From assembly GCA_009746045.1 (NCBI GenBank), contig RPFO01001084.1, forward strand, positions 21,001 to 85,000: DNA of 64,000 nucleotides, written 5' to 3'. Below, piece by piece: positions 29,615 through 55,689 of this stretch. The position numbers and the translations under genes are program-made. This DNA is from Mesostigma viride. Lineage: Eukaryota; Streptophyta; Mesostigmatophyceae; Mesostigmatales; Mesostigmataceae. The stretch's first letter is position 1. Each line of letters opens with the position of its first letter. The notes under the pieces are model-generated. The model was not told the DNA's origin and ran no database searches. It was given only the letters and a program-made list of their open reading frames with translations.

Positions 29615-30884
29615 AGCCGCATGTGCGCGCGCAGCCACAGGTGGGGATGTGTGTGGAAGCGCGGCCACAGGTAGGTAGGGGGGGGGGGGGGCGATTGCTT
29701 GCTGTTTGACCGAATGCATTTGCTTGTGTGCACATGTGGCGTCCGTACTCATGCATCATTGGTTCGGATGAAATGAACGTGGGTTAAGGTTGGGGATGAG
29801 GGACTTACTTGCAAGTTCGTGCATCAAGCTAGTATTGAGACCAAGTATTTACCTTTCATCCTGAAGTTGGCGGGTTGTTCAGCCCATGGGTGCATGCTGG
29901 GTTTTACATTTTTTAAGAATTCCTAAGGGCTTGGCAGAGCTTGTTGTGGGCGCACGCGTAGCGGCTATCTTTGTTCCTGGAGGCGCATGTCCGTGCTTGT
30001 GCGTGCTCCCGTCTGTGCGAAATCACGCGAGGATCGGCAGCGCTCAGAGGACGGCTGACAGGCATGCTTACAGTTTATATCCATGGATGGTCATGGCCTA
30101 GGGTGTGTGGCTGGGATGAGGCTCCACTGGACATGGTCTTGTCTGGCCTTCGGTAAGCGTGGCAAGTGGCATGGATGTTGGAGGACTTGGCAGCAGGTAT
30201 CACGCGATTGAGTTGTCTGAGATTCCTTTGCTATCTCTTAGGTGGGTTGGGAGTCTGCGACCTTGCTACCCCAGGTATATGGTCGGTGCCTTCTATTAGA
30301 CCCAGGGATTGGATTGCTAGAAACAACACTAATTGACTGTATCTGAAGGTGTTACACTGCTTGCCTTCCGCGTTCGACTTGCAGCAGGGGATGCATGCAC
30401 AGCCTGCATAGGTGGACATGCCCAGGGACCCAGCTGCACGCATCATGGTGCCACGCCGATGCGTGTTCCCAATTTGCTGTGGTAAAGCTTTCTGGCCAGG
30501 GCGACCGGCTTGCGATGTACTCAGGAGAAGTTCCCATGACAACCATGCTCCAAAAGTTAGGCGCACCGTGGCAATGTGCTCTGTCTGATAACATGTATCG
30601 CAGCAACTGGTGGCAGCTGCAGCTGTGGCAGCGATGAGGCAAGGGAAGCAGCGGCAAGTAATTGCCTGGTTTTACTTGTTACACAAGAGGAGCATCTGCG
30701 ACGCAGCCAATGGGCATGTTTTGAGGCTATGACAGCTTACTTCTGTAGTTACGTAACGTCGGTTATATGTGCCCCCCAAACCCAGAAAGAAAATGCTAGG
30801 ATTGTAGCACTTGCCTACTTTTGAACATCAGGATTACGTTCAACTAGAAACAATGATATACAACTATTCAAAGTACAGCTGTAC
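29615..30884. other. Intergenic / selenoprotein 3' region
   Basis: Includes a G-run at about 29680-29692. No coding signal. The selenoprotein SECIS should be in the first few hundred bases. Confidence 0.4.
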
Positions 30885-31420
30885 TTAACTTTTTTTTTTT
30901 TTTTTAGAACGCGATATACTGCGTTGTGAGCTATTTATAGAACACGTCATAACATCTAGGGAATTTTTTTTTCATATGTAGTGATGTGTATACTTTCCTG
31001 AAAGCCAATAAATCAACGGATTTTTTGAGATACTCAGACCTACAAAATGCTAATTCATTAGAGAGATACACTGGTTTGAATACAGGGGGGTCTGACCATG
31101 ACCGCGATTTGTTGACCCTAGGTCACAAGTCATGTGCTTATTCACAAATGGTTCATGAAAAAAATCTGGCTTCTTGCACGAGCTATGGGCAACATATGCA
31201 GGCTCTGTGGAACAAAGTCAGGCCCATTGGGCCACTGGAGCTATTTTTCATCAGCATCACAAACACAACGTACGCAGTACAATGCAGTGGGGAAAATGAG
31301 AGCCCTTGACAACATGACGCAACGACACGAGCCCCCTAAACGTATCCATAATGAGCTAGGAGGGTCAAAACGTTGAAATAGGTGTTGTATAAGTTATATA
31401 AGTTACACAGCATCAAACAT
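30885..31420 (+). mobile_element. Truncated copy of the piggyBac-like element
   Basis: Closely matches 18756-19282, starting at TTAA (30885-30888), a T-run and a degraded palindrome, then ~500 bases of high identity (for example AGAGATACACTGGTTTGAAT). Homology stops at CATCAAACATG, immediately before telomere repeats. Confidence 0.8.
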
Positions 31421-31477
31421 GTTTAGGGTTTAGGGTTTAAACCCTAAACCCTAAACCCTAAACCCTAAACCCTAAAC
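31421..31477. repeat. Head-to-head telomere repeats (TTTAGGG)2-(CCCTAAA)5
   Basis: Two TTTAGGG units (31422-31435) run directly into TTTAAACCC and about five CCCTAAA units. The orientation switch, G-strand then C-strand, is that of two chromosome ends joined together. Confidence 0.85.
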
Positions 31478-31630
31478 AGCCACGAGCCACGAGCCACGAG
31501 GTAGCCATGGCTGTCGGAGCTCATAACTTTCATGTTTGAGCGCCGAATTCAGCTGTGAATATCACAATCGCTTCGTCTTTCTAAGACGCACATGCTGATA
31601 TAATTTTCCGACGCTATTACGCAATATACG

Positions 31631-33007
31631 ATGAGCAAACGCCTCTCGACGCAACGCAGCCTGGCGGCTGCGCTCGGCAATGAAAATACGCCTGCAGCTT
31701 CGGCTGCAGCTTCGCCCACCGGCCCAGATGGCAACGGTGACACTAGTAGTGCACTGGTGCTCGCCCAGCCTCCCGGGCTCGCCTCGCCATCAGCCTCGCC
31801 TGAACCTAAGCGCAGTCGCTCTGCTGAGCCGCCCTGGGAAGAGCGCTCCTTTGACGTCAACAGCCCCGACTTCTGGCAGCGCAGCCCCGGTTGGATTATG
31901 GAAGACTTTTATTACGGCAATCACGCCTCGCTTCTAGCCCTGTGCGTGTACCTCACGTCCCACAACCGTGGCCGCTGGCCTGGTGACGGCAGGCTTGTCG
32001 ACCCCGCCGAGGCTCTCCCCATCATTCACCGCATGCCTCGCCCCAAGCTTCAACGCTTCGCCCTCTGCTCCCTTGTTGGACGCTCCGAATCCGAGATCTG
32101 GGCTCCCAAACCGCCCCCCTTCCCCTCCGAAGCCTCCATCCGCACCATCCTCAAGGAAGCTTTCGAGCAGCACGTGACCCCTCTTGCCGCAGATGTGGCG
32201 GCACTTGGCGGCACGCTGGCTGCTGAGCTCCCCACCATCCCCACCGCCACCGCCACCCTCCTCGCCTCCACCCCCCCCCCCCTCCGCCTCCACCGACTCC
32301 ATCACCGCCCAGCTCCGCGACATCGACCAGCGCCTCAAGGATAATGCAATCGCTATCGAGGTCTTGCAGAACACAGCCGGCCTCACCGCCCAGGCAGTGA
32401 AGGACATTGCCGCCAAGCCAGCCCCGGCTGGCCTGGCCGGCGATGCTCCTCCCATCACGACCTGGGCGGACATGCTTAAGCAACATACCACCTCCACCAC
32501 CTCCGCCGTCGCAGCCCAGCTCCAGCGGCAGACGCTCGACCTCCGCGAGGAGGCCGAGCTCGCCAAGCGCAGCCTCAACGTCATTGTCAAGAATCTCAAG
32601 ATGGAGGAAGGTGAGAATTCCGAGAAGCTTGCGCGTGCTTTTGAGAGAGAAATCCTTGATCGCATGGGCCTTACTGGTGAGATCGAGCTGGCCGCCCACC
32701 GCCTTCCCCGCGCGCGGGTAAGGCAGGGCCGCCCCCGCTCCTTCTCACCTTTAAGACCCCGGCGGACAAGATTTCTTTTCTCAGACGCCGCAAGCGGCTC
32801 GAGAAGACTCTCTTCACCCTTGACGACGACTTGACCCTGGCACAGCAACAACGGCGACGGGAGCTATGGCAGACCTACCTCCAGCTCCGGCAGACCAAGG
32901 CGGGCCAGCCGGTGTACTGGAAGGGGGCGGCCATCTACGTCGGCCACAAGCCCTGGCAAGCGACCCCCTCGACCACCGCGGCCCCAGCAACTCCAGCCCC
33001 AGCCTAG
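31631..33007 (+). pseudogene. LINE ORF1 (gag-like, RRM) remnant with two frameshifts
   Basis: Three frames in order give a LINE ORF1-type protein. The first (31631-~32270) has a disordered Ala/Pro-rich start and a folded middle. After a C10 run near 32272 a second frame carries a coiled coil and LNVIVKNLKM...AFEREILDRMGL...AAHRLPRARV, the RRM of LINE ORF1 proteins. Near 32740 a third frame continues with LTFKTPADKISFLRRRKRLE and RRRELWQTYLQLRQ and stops at TAG 33005-33007. RNA-binding chaperone of a non-LTR retrotransposon; no ORF2 follows here. Confidence 0.7.
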
Positions 33008-33540
33008 GGGAATACAGCAGTAGTGTAGAGTAGTTAGACAGTGGCCTTGTACATGCCCGCCTAATACAAGCACTATACCAGCTGAGGCCTAGCCTTTTTA
33101 GTCATGTACATGTGTGCCTATGATGTGCCACACTCCAGACGATGCCTAGCCTTATTTAGTAATGCTGTGCCCATGCAGGGAGTCACTCTCTGCTGAGAAG
33201 CCATGCCATAGCTCTTGAATAGCCATGATGATCTTCCCCCTCACAGGCATGCTCCCCCCTTACCCGGGCATAGCGTGATAGACCATGAGGGTGCGGGTGC
33301 CCTGGTGCACCTAGAGCAAGTGTTGTTTACATTCCCACCCTTGCAGGAAGTAGCTTAGAATGTATTATAGGCTCATATGCCCCTTCTCAGGGCTATGTGC
33401 TACATATACTCCCAACGGAGTTATGTTCCTAATTAATTAATTAATCAAACATGCATCATGACTGTATTAATTAATTAATTAATTAATTAAACACGTGCTC
33501 CCGTTGGGGAGTCACGGAGCACCGAAGTGAATTTTAATCC
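33008..33540 (+). mobile_element. Retroelement 3' region with (TTAA)n tail and hairpin
   Basis: Shares ~200 bases (33240-33440) with 58450-58650, ending CCCAACGGAGTTATGTTCCT followed by TTAA tracts (33428-33446, 33464-33490). A hairpin-forming GTGCTCC...GGAGCAC at 33495-33522 recurs near 55449 and, inverted, at 59038. Confidence 0.5.
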
Positions 33541-33812
33541 CGGTGTGTGTGCACAACAGGAGAAAGGGCAGAGACCCCCAGTCCCCTTCATGCCAAAGGC
33601 ATGCCACAGCTGCATTCGGGCGCGCTAGCTAGCTAAAAGGACATGCTACCGATCCGGCAAACTGTGGGTGCAATAAGACCCATGTGAGCGTGGCATAACA
33701 AGTAGTGTGGGCAAGTAATCTGAACATAGCCAGGGCGTAGCATGGCTGTACCAGGACTAGGCTAAGGCCATGACTGGATCGATGACCTAATGCCTTGGAA
33801 GGATGACCTAAT

Positions 33813-34010
33813 ATGACTGAATCATGCATTAATAAGGTACACCCTTCCCTGATAGAAGAGGCGAACAAGAAGGTGCCCCCGCCCCCTCCTAAGAAGCCCA
33901 CCAAGAAGCAGTTCAAGGCGATAGAGGCTGCATACGAAGCTTGGCAGGGGGACATCCGCCGAGAGAACAAGGGCCTGCCCCCCCTTCAGTGGGTGCCCCC
34001 AGCATTTTAG
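33813..34010 (+). CDS. Short unassigned ORF (65 aa)
   Basis: Lys/Pro-rich start (KKVPPPPPKKPTKKQF) then IEAAYEAWQGDIRREN. Protein-like, but with no family. It could be the last exon of a gene or retroelement debris. Confidence 0.2.
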   Translation: MTESCINKVHPSLIEEANKKVPPPPPKKPTKKQFKAIEAAYEAWQGDIRRENKGLPPLQWVPPAF

Positions 34011-34838
34011 TAGAGGCCATGCATGCATGCTTATGATAATGAGCATGTTGCTTGATGCAATTCAGTGGGCACACTTAACGCAGTTCGCAAGCGCGGGCCC
34101 TTCAAAACATGCAAGCTGGTGAAGGCATGCATGGTGCAAACACCGGCCATGATCCATTTTTTAAATGACTGTTGAGCACGTAGGCTTAAGTGTACACGCA
34201 AGCAGCATGCAAGTCCTCAGCTAGGTCTGGCAACAAGCACCAATTGACTGATTGATCCCTGGCATGTCAGATAAACTTGACATCATATGCATGGCTCGCT
34301 TTTTCTATATTAGTATTCTGATCAGGCACTCCGCAAAGGTGAAAACCATTAGTATGTACATAAACACAGGGGCATTAGCAACCCGTAAATGACTGTGGGC
34401 ACTATGTGCAATATCCCTGTATCACAAACAAAACTCCGGCTGGCACTGAAGGCTCCCCAGCAGCACGCACACATGGTTGCTATATCCCTGGGGACCAGCA
34501 ACACCACGTGAACTACTTGGCCACCGACCCATCCACATTCAACCAAGGCAACTATGTATATTGTCTAGAATATGAAGCACTTGGGAAAATGCATGTGGCC
34601 ACAAAACTATCGAGTTGCCCACTTGGACACCCTGAGAGATCGTACGGGCAGCATGGCCTCATCACATGCAGCCATGACAACAAGAAGCGCGGCATCCGGC
34701 CTGGCCCCTGGCCATCCCATGGGAGCTACTGATTGAGCTGCGAGGGATGGGAACAGCCGACCACGGAGTGTCACCGCGCCTGCTTGGCCATCACACAGAA
34801 ACACAAGCACTACGGGTATGGCCCCCCGAGAGAATGCG
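34011..34838. other. Intergenic
   Basis: No gene or strong repeat recognised. Confidence 0.4.
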
Positions 34839-37800
34839 TCAACTGCCACCTGTCAGCACCTCTGCGTCCCGATACGGGTAGTACTGCCCCATCGCCAGCG
34901 CGTCCGCCTGCTCTGATGCTGCCAGCTCCTCGTCGACCAGGTCATGGTGGTGGAAGCGGTCGTGGGCGTCATGCCACTCGTCCTCTGCGTGGTAGGACAT
35001 GTCGCAGTGCACGCACTGGCACGCGCCACCGTATGCGACCGGCAGGCACATGCCCAGCATCTCCTGCGCGGGCGCAGCATACACGCACGCACATGGCAGG
35101 AGCATGGGGAGATGTGGGTACGGGCGCGCATGCATGCACGCGAGGGGGAAGCAGGCAGCAGACCGCGTATAGGGTGCGCAGAAACGCATTGCTGTCTACA
35201 ACTTGGAGCTATGCAGATGGTTGTCCAAACAGCACTACATAACCACCAAGTCGCACTGGTATAAAACGTGATATTTTTGCCCATACGCATGCACATATTT
35301 GTGCCCACACATACACATGCACATATTTGTGCACATATTTGTGCCCATATTTGTGCCCACACATACGCATGCATCCATGCATGTACGCACACACACGCAT
35401 GCACATATTCCTCGCCAAATGGCAGTCCACCTGGTAAACCAACCAGGGCGTGGTGGGCTCTGTGGGTTAGCATTTCACTGGACTCGACGTAGCGCACAGA
35501 TGCGGGCTACAGGGTGCTTGCGGTAGAGCATGCAGGGTTGCAGCAGGGGCCTTTCTGGGGACCCGCCAAGACCACAACGCAAGCAAAGCATACAATAAAT
35601 GATGGATACTACGAATTCCATTAATAACAGTAACATGCAATTGTGGCCATAATTCTGGCCAACCAACGTGGGCTTGACTGATATCATGGAGCATCGTGGC
35701 TGCACTCCTGCAGCATCGTGCGCATCAGGCCCCCATTCAAGGCAGCAAGCTCACACCAGCACAAAGGGGAGAGCACTGGGCGGAACCGACGAAGGGGAAC
35801 CAAAACAATTCGGGCACCGGGTGGGTTGTCCAACAAGCCTACCGGATGAAGCCAACGGAGTTCTGTTCCTAATTAATTTATTAATTAATACCGGATGAAG
35901 TCATGGCATGGCCCCACAGGTGGCCTTATCCACAGCAAGGCATCAGCAAGGATCTCCGCGGCCCAGTCCCGTGCAAACCAAGGGGACAACCCAACTGATG
36001 GTGAACGCCCAGCACACGGCTCCTGGCACACATGCAAAAAACGGCGCCAAGCTTCTACTGGCAAATGCTTACCTTGAGCGCGGCGGTGCCGCCCGTGCCG
36101 CGCGCAAGCACGTGGAGCTTGGCACGCGTGACTGGTGGGGGGCGAGGGGGGCATGCGGGCACACAGAGAGAACCGGGGGGGGGGGGGGGGGGCACCACGA
36201 CAAGGGAGGCACGAGCGGGCCGCGTGTGCACACAGCATAAGCACGAAACACACAGAGCAAAACACACAGGTCGGACATAAAACACTCACGCAGAAAGGTC
36301 GGGAATATACAACAGGACGGCCTGTGGGAGATGCGCGGCGCCCAGAGGATGCTGCTGCCTTGGGGATCAGCTAGAGAAGGGGAGATGGGTGACACTAGCT
36401 AGAGAAGGGGAGATGGGTGACACTAGCTAGAGAAGGGGAGATGGATGACACTAGATAGAGAAGGGGAGATGGGTGACACTAGATAGAGAAGGGGAGATGG
36501 GTGACACTAGCTAGAGAAGGGGAGATGGGTGACACTAGATAGAGAAGGGGAGATGGGTGACACTAGATAGATAAGGGGAGATGGGTGACACTAGCTAGAG
36601 AAGGGGAGATGGGTGACACTAGCTAGAGAAGGGGAGATGGGTGACACTAGCTAGAGAAGGGGAGATGGGTGACACTAGAGTAAACCCACCCGTCATGCAA
36701 GGGCATCCTCAGATCGATGCTATCATGTGTATCATTAAACTGCCTCTCCCTCACTTCGTCCCTTGCAACCGCCAACACAAGCCCCATTTCCCAGCCATAT
36801 ACGTGTAGCGTCCAAACTTCACAGGTGGCGCCCCGGCCGGTACCTTCCCACCCACCTGGGTGCATGAAGTGCTTGAGGCCCGCCACCACATAGGAGAGGA
36901 CGGGCGGCACGTTCACCACCAGCAGGCGTCCCGCGCATCCTGGCAGGGACACACACGAGAGGGCAAACGTCGTTTTGTACATGACCGGGAAAGCATGAGG
37001 AACTTTCTGAGTGGGCCAGACACAAGCGAGAACAGGGGGGAAGCACCGCCACCGGACCCCAGCTTCATCATTGGAAAACCGCGCACTATCTTGAACCCCC
37101 TGTCCTCAACCCCACAACAACGCTTGAGCGTATGGAATCAGATGAAGCAGGTTGGCAACGGGTTGTTTGACAACTATGACCTGTGGGCCCCTTTTCTTCC
37201 TTACATAGCAACCCATCTGTTCAATATGAGCATTCTCACCCACCATTCCACCACAACCCTCACCTTCACAACCCCCCCTCCCCAAACCACTGACCCGCAA
37301 AGCATGGATGGTCACTCTTGTACCCGTGTATCATAACTAACTCTCTACAATAATCACCCCACCCCACCACCCCACCCCACCCCACCCCACCCCACCCCAC
37401 CCCACCCCTCCCCTCCCCACCCCACCCCACCCCACCCCACCCCACCCCACCCCACCCCACCCCACCCACCCCACCCCACCCCACCCCACCCCACCCACCC
37501 CACCCCACCCCACCCACCCCACCCCACCCCACCCCACCCCACCCCACCCCACCCCACCCCACTCCACCCCACCCCACCCCACCCCTGCAACGCTTACCCG
37601 CATAATGCTAGTTACTGTCTTACCCGCGTAGATCACTGTGAAATAGTTTGGTACCATACCGGATTTGAACACAGGGAACACTGTAGCTCCTGCAGGGGAT
37701 TGTACTACTCGCGTACTTCTGGTTGAGCCGCCACCCACACAGTTCACTGTAGGTTACTCTAGGTTACTCTAGGTCGCTGCCTTACCCGCATAGTGCTGGT

Positions 37801-39629
37801 TGAGCAGCGCGATGCCCCGCTTGACCACCTCTAGGTTGGGCATCTTGCGCAGGCCCAGCCCTTGCGCGTCGATCAGTGCACACACGGTGGATCCCGTGCC
37901 GTCTGGCAGCCGCAGCAACAGGTGGCGCCACGCGTACTCCATGCTGGATACTGGCGGCCGCAGGAGGGGGGGAGGGGGGCGGGAAGGGAGGAGACGGGAG
38001 GAGGGACAGAGATATGCGGAACAGGGGAGCAGAGGAATGAGTGCGATTGATGGCCACACACATAGTTCGCAGGCAGAAGACATGCAGGGCAGGTGTGGGC
38101 GGAGCCAGTCATCATGGGATGCAGCGCACGCAGCGACCACGCAGGAAACCAATGCACGGCAAGATGCTGGCAAACCAACTAATATGCTGGCAAACTAAAC
38201 CGTGAAACAATAGATCAGCTAGTTAGCGGTCATGGAGACATACCTTCCACACATGACAGAATCAGCTATCCCCACGACCACCCTGCCCCCAAAACCACCC
38301 CTAGTAGCGCTACCAGGTACAGCAATGGCTGCCTGAACGATCCCTGGTGTATTATAGAGGGGTACCAGGACACCCTCATGGTTGATGCCGCCCGTGTGAG
38401 GGCGAGATATCACCCGAGTGGCACAAAGTGGGCGTTCTGAAACAGCTTGGCCAACTATTCAAGTGCCTTTGACAAAGAACTATGCATTGAGCAAGCATGT
38501 TTGATGTCACAGGCTCGATCACCACCAGGACCATCCTTGGTTACAATCGTCACCCACCCACCCACCCACCCACCCACCCACCCACCCACCCACCCACCCA
38601 CCCACCCACCCACCCACCCACCCACCCACCCACCCACCCACCCACCCACCCACCCACCCACCCACCCACCCACCCACCCACCCACCCACCCACCCACCCA
38701 CCCACCCACCCACCCGCGCCCGCGCGCCCGCCCGCCCGCGCGCGCGCGCCGCCCGCCCGCCCGCCGCCCGCCCGCCCGCCCGCCCGCCCGCCCGCCCGCC
38801 CGCCCGCCCGCCCGCCCGCCCGCCGCCCGCCCGCCCGCCCGCCCGCCTGCCCGCCCGCCCTCCCGCCCGCCCACCCGCCCGCCCGCCCGCCCGCCTGCCG
38901 GCCCGCCCGCCCGCCCACCCACCCGCCACCACCCAGCCCCAACGTACACAGCACCGACACAAAGCGCGCATGCTCCTCCGGCGCGAAGTGTTCGAACATG
39001 GCGGCGGGCCGAACGAAGATGACAGGTCGCATGCCCTCGTCGAAACCGTGCCAGTGGACCACGTGGGACCAGGGCGGCTCGCGCAGCACCTCATGGGGGA
39101 GCCACTGGCCGCGTACCGCGTGGGTAGGGGGCCGGCCCACGTTGGGGGGGGGGAAGGAGGCACACAAATTGGGGTGGGTGGATGGGGGGCATAGGGGGGC
39201 AAGGGGCAAAGGCAATATTGGGGCAGGGGCACACACAAAGGGGGGGCACGTAGAGGTGCCACGTTGGGCATGCCAGGGAGGTGCACATGTCAGCAGGGCC
39301 AGGGCATGAGGGGGCCCAGGTTGTGGGTCAAGGCAATATCAGATGGGGTTGTCGGAGAACAACAGGATGCCATCCGTTAGGGAGTTCCCCTTGTACATAG
39401 CGCTTCGCAAGGTAGGGATGAATGGGAAGGTGCTGACCGACCAGAGAGCATGGGCTGGCCAGCACGAGCCTAGAGAGAGTGCGCGTGGGAAAAAGCTGGG
39501 GGCGCGCATCCAGGATGGGTGGCAGGCAGGCAGCCCATGTAAGCCCCTTTGGCTGGCAATCGTGTAGCTTACAAGCATGGCCGGCTGTACCAAACTTTCC
39601 TCCTTGAAGGCAAACTCGAAGAACCTTAA
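34839..39629 (-). CDS. Sec14-like CRAL-TRIO lipid-transfer protein, six exons recognised (5' end incomplete)
   Basis: Minus-strand exons join in phase: 39629-39573, 39104-38948, 37950-37786, 36939-36856, 36131-36073 and 35063-34839 (TGA). The first gives LRFFEFAFKEESLVQPAML, like the CRAL-TRIO N-terminal LRFLRARKF region. Next VVHWHGFDEGMRPVIFVRP, then STVCALIDAQGLGLRKMPNL, then RLLVVNVPPVLSYVVAGLKHF, then TRAKLHVL, and finally LPVAYGGACQC, the LP-x-x-YGG hallmark. These are the core strands and helices of a Sec14-type phospholipid-binding pocket in order. The C-terminal ~55 residues are acidic and His-rich. The real N-terminus is not placed; a hypothetical exon at ~39980-40348 may belong here, and a small exon between the first two listed cannot be excluded. 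Introns are full of simple repeats. Confidence 0.75.
35268..35405. repeat. Degenerate GCACATATTTGTGCCCACA repeat
   Basis: Short tandem units with CACATATTTGTG palindromes in the last CRAL-TRIO intron. Confidence 0.6.
36359..36678. repeat. 28-bp minisatellite (about 11 copies)
   Basis: Unit CTAGCTAGAGAAGGGGAGAT plus GGGTGACA, almost perfect, in the CRAL-TRIO intron between the fourth and fifth listed exons. Confidence 0.9.
37356..37590. repeat. (CCCCA)n microsatellite
   Basis: Pentanucleotide tract with occasional CCCA units in a CRAL-TRIO intron; spurious Gly/Val/Trp frames on the other strand. Confidence 0.95.
38552..38930. repeat. (CCCA)n passing into (CCCG)n
   Basis: About 40 CCCA units followed by about 50 CCCG-type units. 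It ends about 17 bases from the donor of the exon at 38948 (transcribed strand), so it forms most of that intron's 5' part. Confidence 0.95.
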
Positions 39630-39646
39630 CTGTTCGTTCAACCAAA

Positions 39647-40348
39647 TCAACAAACAACTACTACATAAACGTTGTTTTCTCCCCCCCAAAGTACCTCCAG
39701 GTTGCCTCCCACCCAGGAGGGAATATCTGCCGCCATGCCAGGATAGCCTTGGACAGCGCAATCGGCAACTTCCACGCAGTCCGCCGGCCAACCCATACTC
39801 GGCTGGTGTCGGCTGTAGATGACTCGGCAGGGCTCCAGCTTCTCCCCCATGAGCGGGAGCTCGCTCAAGTCGTCCCGGATGCGTTCAGAATGAACGGCTG
39901 TAGAATAGCCCTTTTTCTTACTTCTGTCCCCCGGATGAATCCTCTGTTGTTTTGCCGCAGCGTGAACCTGCATGGCCAAGCTGGCGATATGGAGGGCAAG
40001 GTAAGGTAGCGCCATGCCCGTGGCCACGTCGTGGGCTCCCGTAGTGATCGGAGCAATTGGGCTCACCCGGCCAAGCATCTTGCGGATTTTCGATTGAAGA
40101 GCTTTAGGCAATCCCTTGGATAGTATCATGGAGCGAAGCAACAGCCATGCCGGAGCGGAGCATATACGCCTGGTGGCGGCGACGGTAATCATCTTTGCAA
40201 CAAATAAGCCCGCGGATCCCGCGTAATTGCCTACCGACAGGCCTTTGATGGCAACATGGGCAGGCCCAGAATCTCCGAACGCACGGAAACGATAGCGCCG
40301 GCGTTTCTGACCAAAAAGTTCGCTCCGACAGTTTGTGTGGTCAGCCAT
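39647..40348 (-). CDS. Hypothetical ORF, possible 5' exon of the CRAL-TRIO gene
   Basis: ATG at 40348. Basic N-terminal part (GQKRRRYRFRAFG), then Ala/Leu/Ile-rich stretches including MALPYLALHIASLAMQ, which is followed by a possible donor (GTTCAC). No family recognised. Position and strand would suit an N-terminal exon of the CRAL-TRIO gene. The part below ~39970 may be intron. Confidence 0.3.
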   Translation of the reverse strand: MADHTNCRSELFGQKRRRYRFRAFGDSGPAHVAIKGLSVGNYAGSAGLFVAKMITVAATRRICSAPAWLLLRSMILSKGLPKALQSKIRKMLGRVSPIAPITTGAHDVATGMALPYLALHIASLAMQVHAAAKQQRIHPGDRSKKKGYSTAVHSERIRDDLSELPLMGEKLEPCRVIYSRHQPSMGWPADCVEVADCAVQGYPGMAADIPSWVGGNLEVLWGGENNVYVVVVC

Positions 40349-40349
40349 T

Positions 40350-41443
40350 GTAGATATTATATTAATTGCAAGATGCCGCATCACATTCTCCTCCTCCGCA
40401 CCATTTTAGGATACCTAATGGCAGCTTGCCTTTGGATAATGACAGAGGTGCATCCTCGCAAGTCACATGCATCTATTGCTGGAAGCACTGGCCGGCATAT
40501 GCTTTTTATTTGGTCATGGAGCCCCGGTATAAGGAATATAAAACGGTAATATACCTCGACCAGGTCCAAGGTTTGCCGAGACAATTACAGTCGCTGTCAG
40601 ATGAGTCACGATCCACGCAGTTGCATGGGACAACCGCAGGGCGTGATTGGACACAGACTGGAAAGCAGGGCGGAGCAATTGGGATTTGTTGAAGTAAATA
40701 ATTTGCATGGCAGCCACAAATCTAACCGGGTCCTGCTCTACGTACTGTTTCATAATACGGCCGCACCATTCAAAATCTCCGAAACTCTACTGCCGGCGAC
40801 GAAAACATATCCAGCTGAACATAACTTAACGGCCGGCGAGACGTTAGAACTTTGGAAGGCACGGGAAATGACACGGTGGCAAATCTTGTCGCATTGGCGC
40901 GGGCCCGGGGTTTTGCCAGGCTGCACGGTGCGCACAACTCAGCAGTTAGCGCCCAAGGTCGCCCTCTAGAGTAGTTATCCTTTTTCCGCTCTACTGTAGC
41001 GTGCTCGGCAGTCGGACCCACCAAGTCTGAAGGAACAGTGAACCGGGAGTTCGAGCTACCGGTATCCCTACATATTAAAGACTAGGGCTGGCCACCTACA
41101 ACGTAACGGGGACCAACCAGTGCCACTTGGACTAACCGGATATCAGATCTGAGAACATGCCACGCGTTTTGTAGTTAGCTCTGTGCAACTGCAAGTGTGG
41201 AAGTCCATCGGTGGATCGTGCGCTGGCTCTAAAATACTCGCGTGCCCTTTCCCTAATGTGAGTCAATATATCGAGGCGAACATTCAACGGCAATGCCATC
41301 CTTCTGACAAATTTCTCGGTCGGCCTGTAGCCCTTTTTTCTTGCTCACCCGTGAACCCCTCTCCGACGAGAATCGAGGCACTTATTATCACAATCTTTCA
41401 TTTGAGGCACAAGTAGACAGAAGAAGGCGGTCTTGGAGACGAC
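40350..41443. other. Divergent intergenic spacer
   Basis: No convincing gene; likely promoters of the two flanking host genes. Confidence 0.4.
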
Positions 41444-55253
<13,810 letters not shown>

Positions 55254-55483
55254 AATTTTGTACCATCGTTGGAGCTGACTGCGTGCATTCCTCCAGGCTG
55301 CCACATAGCATGGTGCGTAAGCTCCCAAGACGGCAACAATTTCGACAATCGAGCCCTTTTTTTAATTATCGTTAAATGCTACATGTAAAAACCATTCGGG
55401 TTATATCATGAATGTTCAGCTGCGTGAACTATATCAATTAAGTAACTCGTGCTCCTGTTGGGGAGTCATGGAGTATTAAGCCG

Positions 55484-55680
55484 ATGGAGGGAGGGAGGGA
55501 GGGAGGGAGGGAGGGAGGGAGGGAGGGAGGGAGGGACGGAGGGAGGGACCGAGGGAGGGACGGAGGGAAGGACGGAGGGACGGAGGGACGGAGGGACGGA
55601 GGGACGGCTCCAGGGATGGAGGGACGGAGGGACAGCTCCAGGGACGGAGGGACGGAGGGACGGACGGACGGGCGGGCGGG
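55484..55680 (+). repeat. (GGGA)n passing into GGGAC units
   Basis: Tetranucleotide tract directly followed by a LINE reverse-transcriptase fragment. Confidence 0.95.
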
Positions 55681-55689
55681 CGCCGCCCG

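Noticed and set aside
37655-37735. tRNA-like GTTCAAATCC on the minus strand
   Set aside because: The flanking bases do not pair into a T-stem and no acceptor or D-arm can be formed.
38447-39309. Pro/Thr/His, Gly/Trp/Val and Pro/Ala/Arg repeat frames
   Set aside because: (CCCA)n/(CCCG)n translation; only 38948-39104 on the minus strand has domain content.
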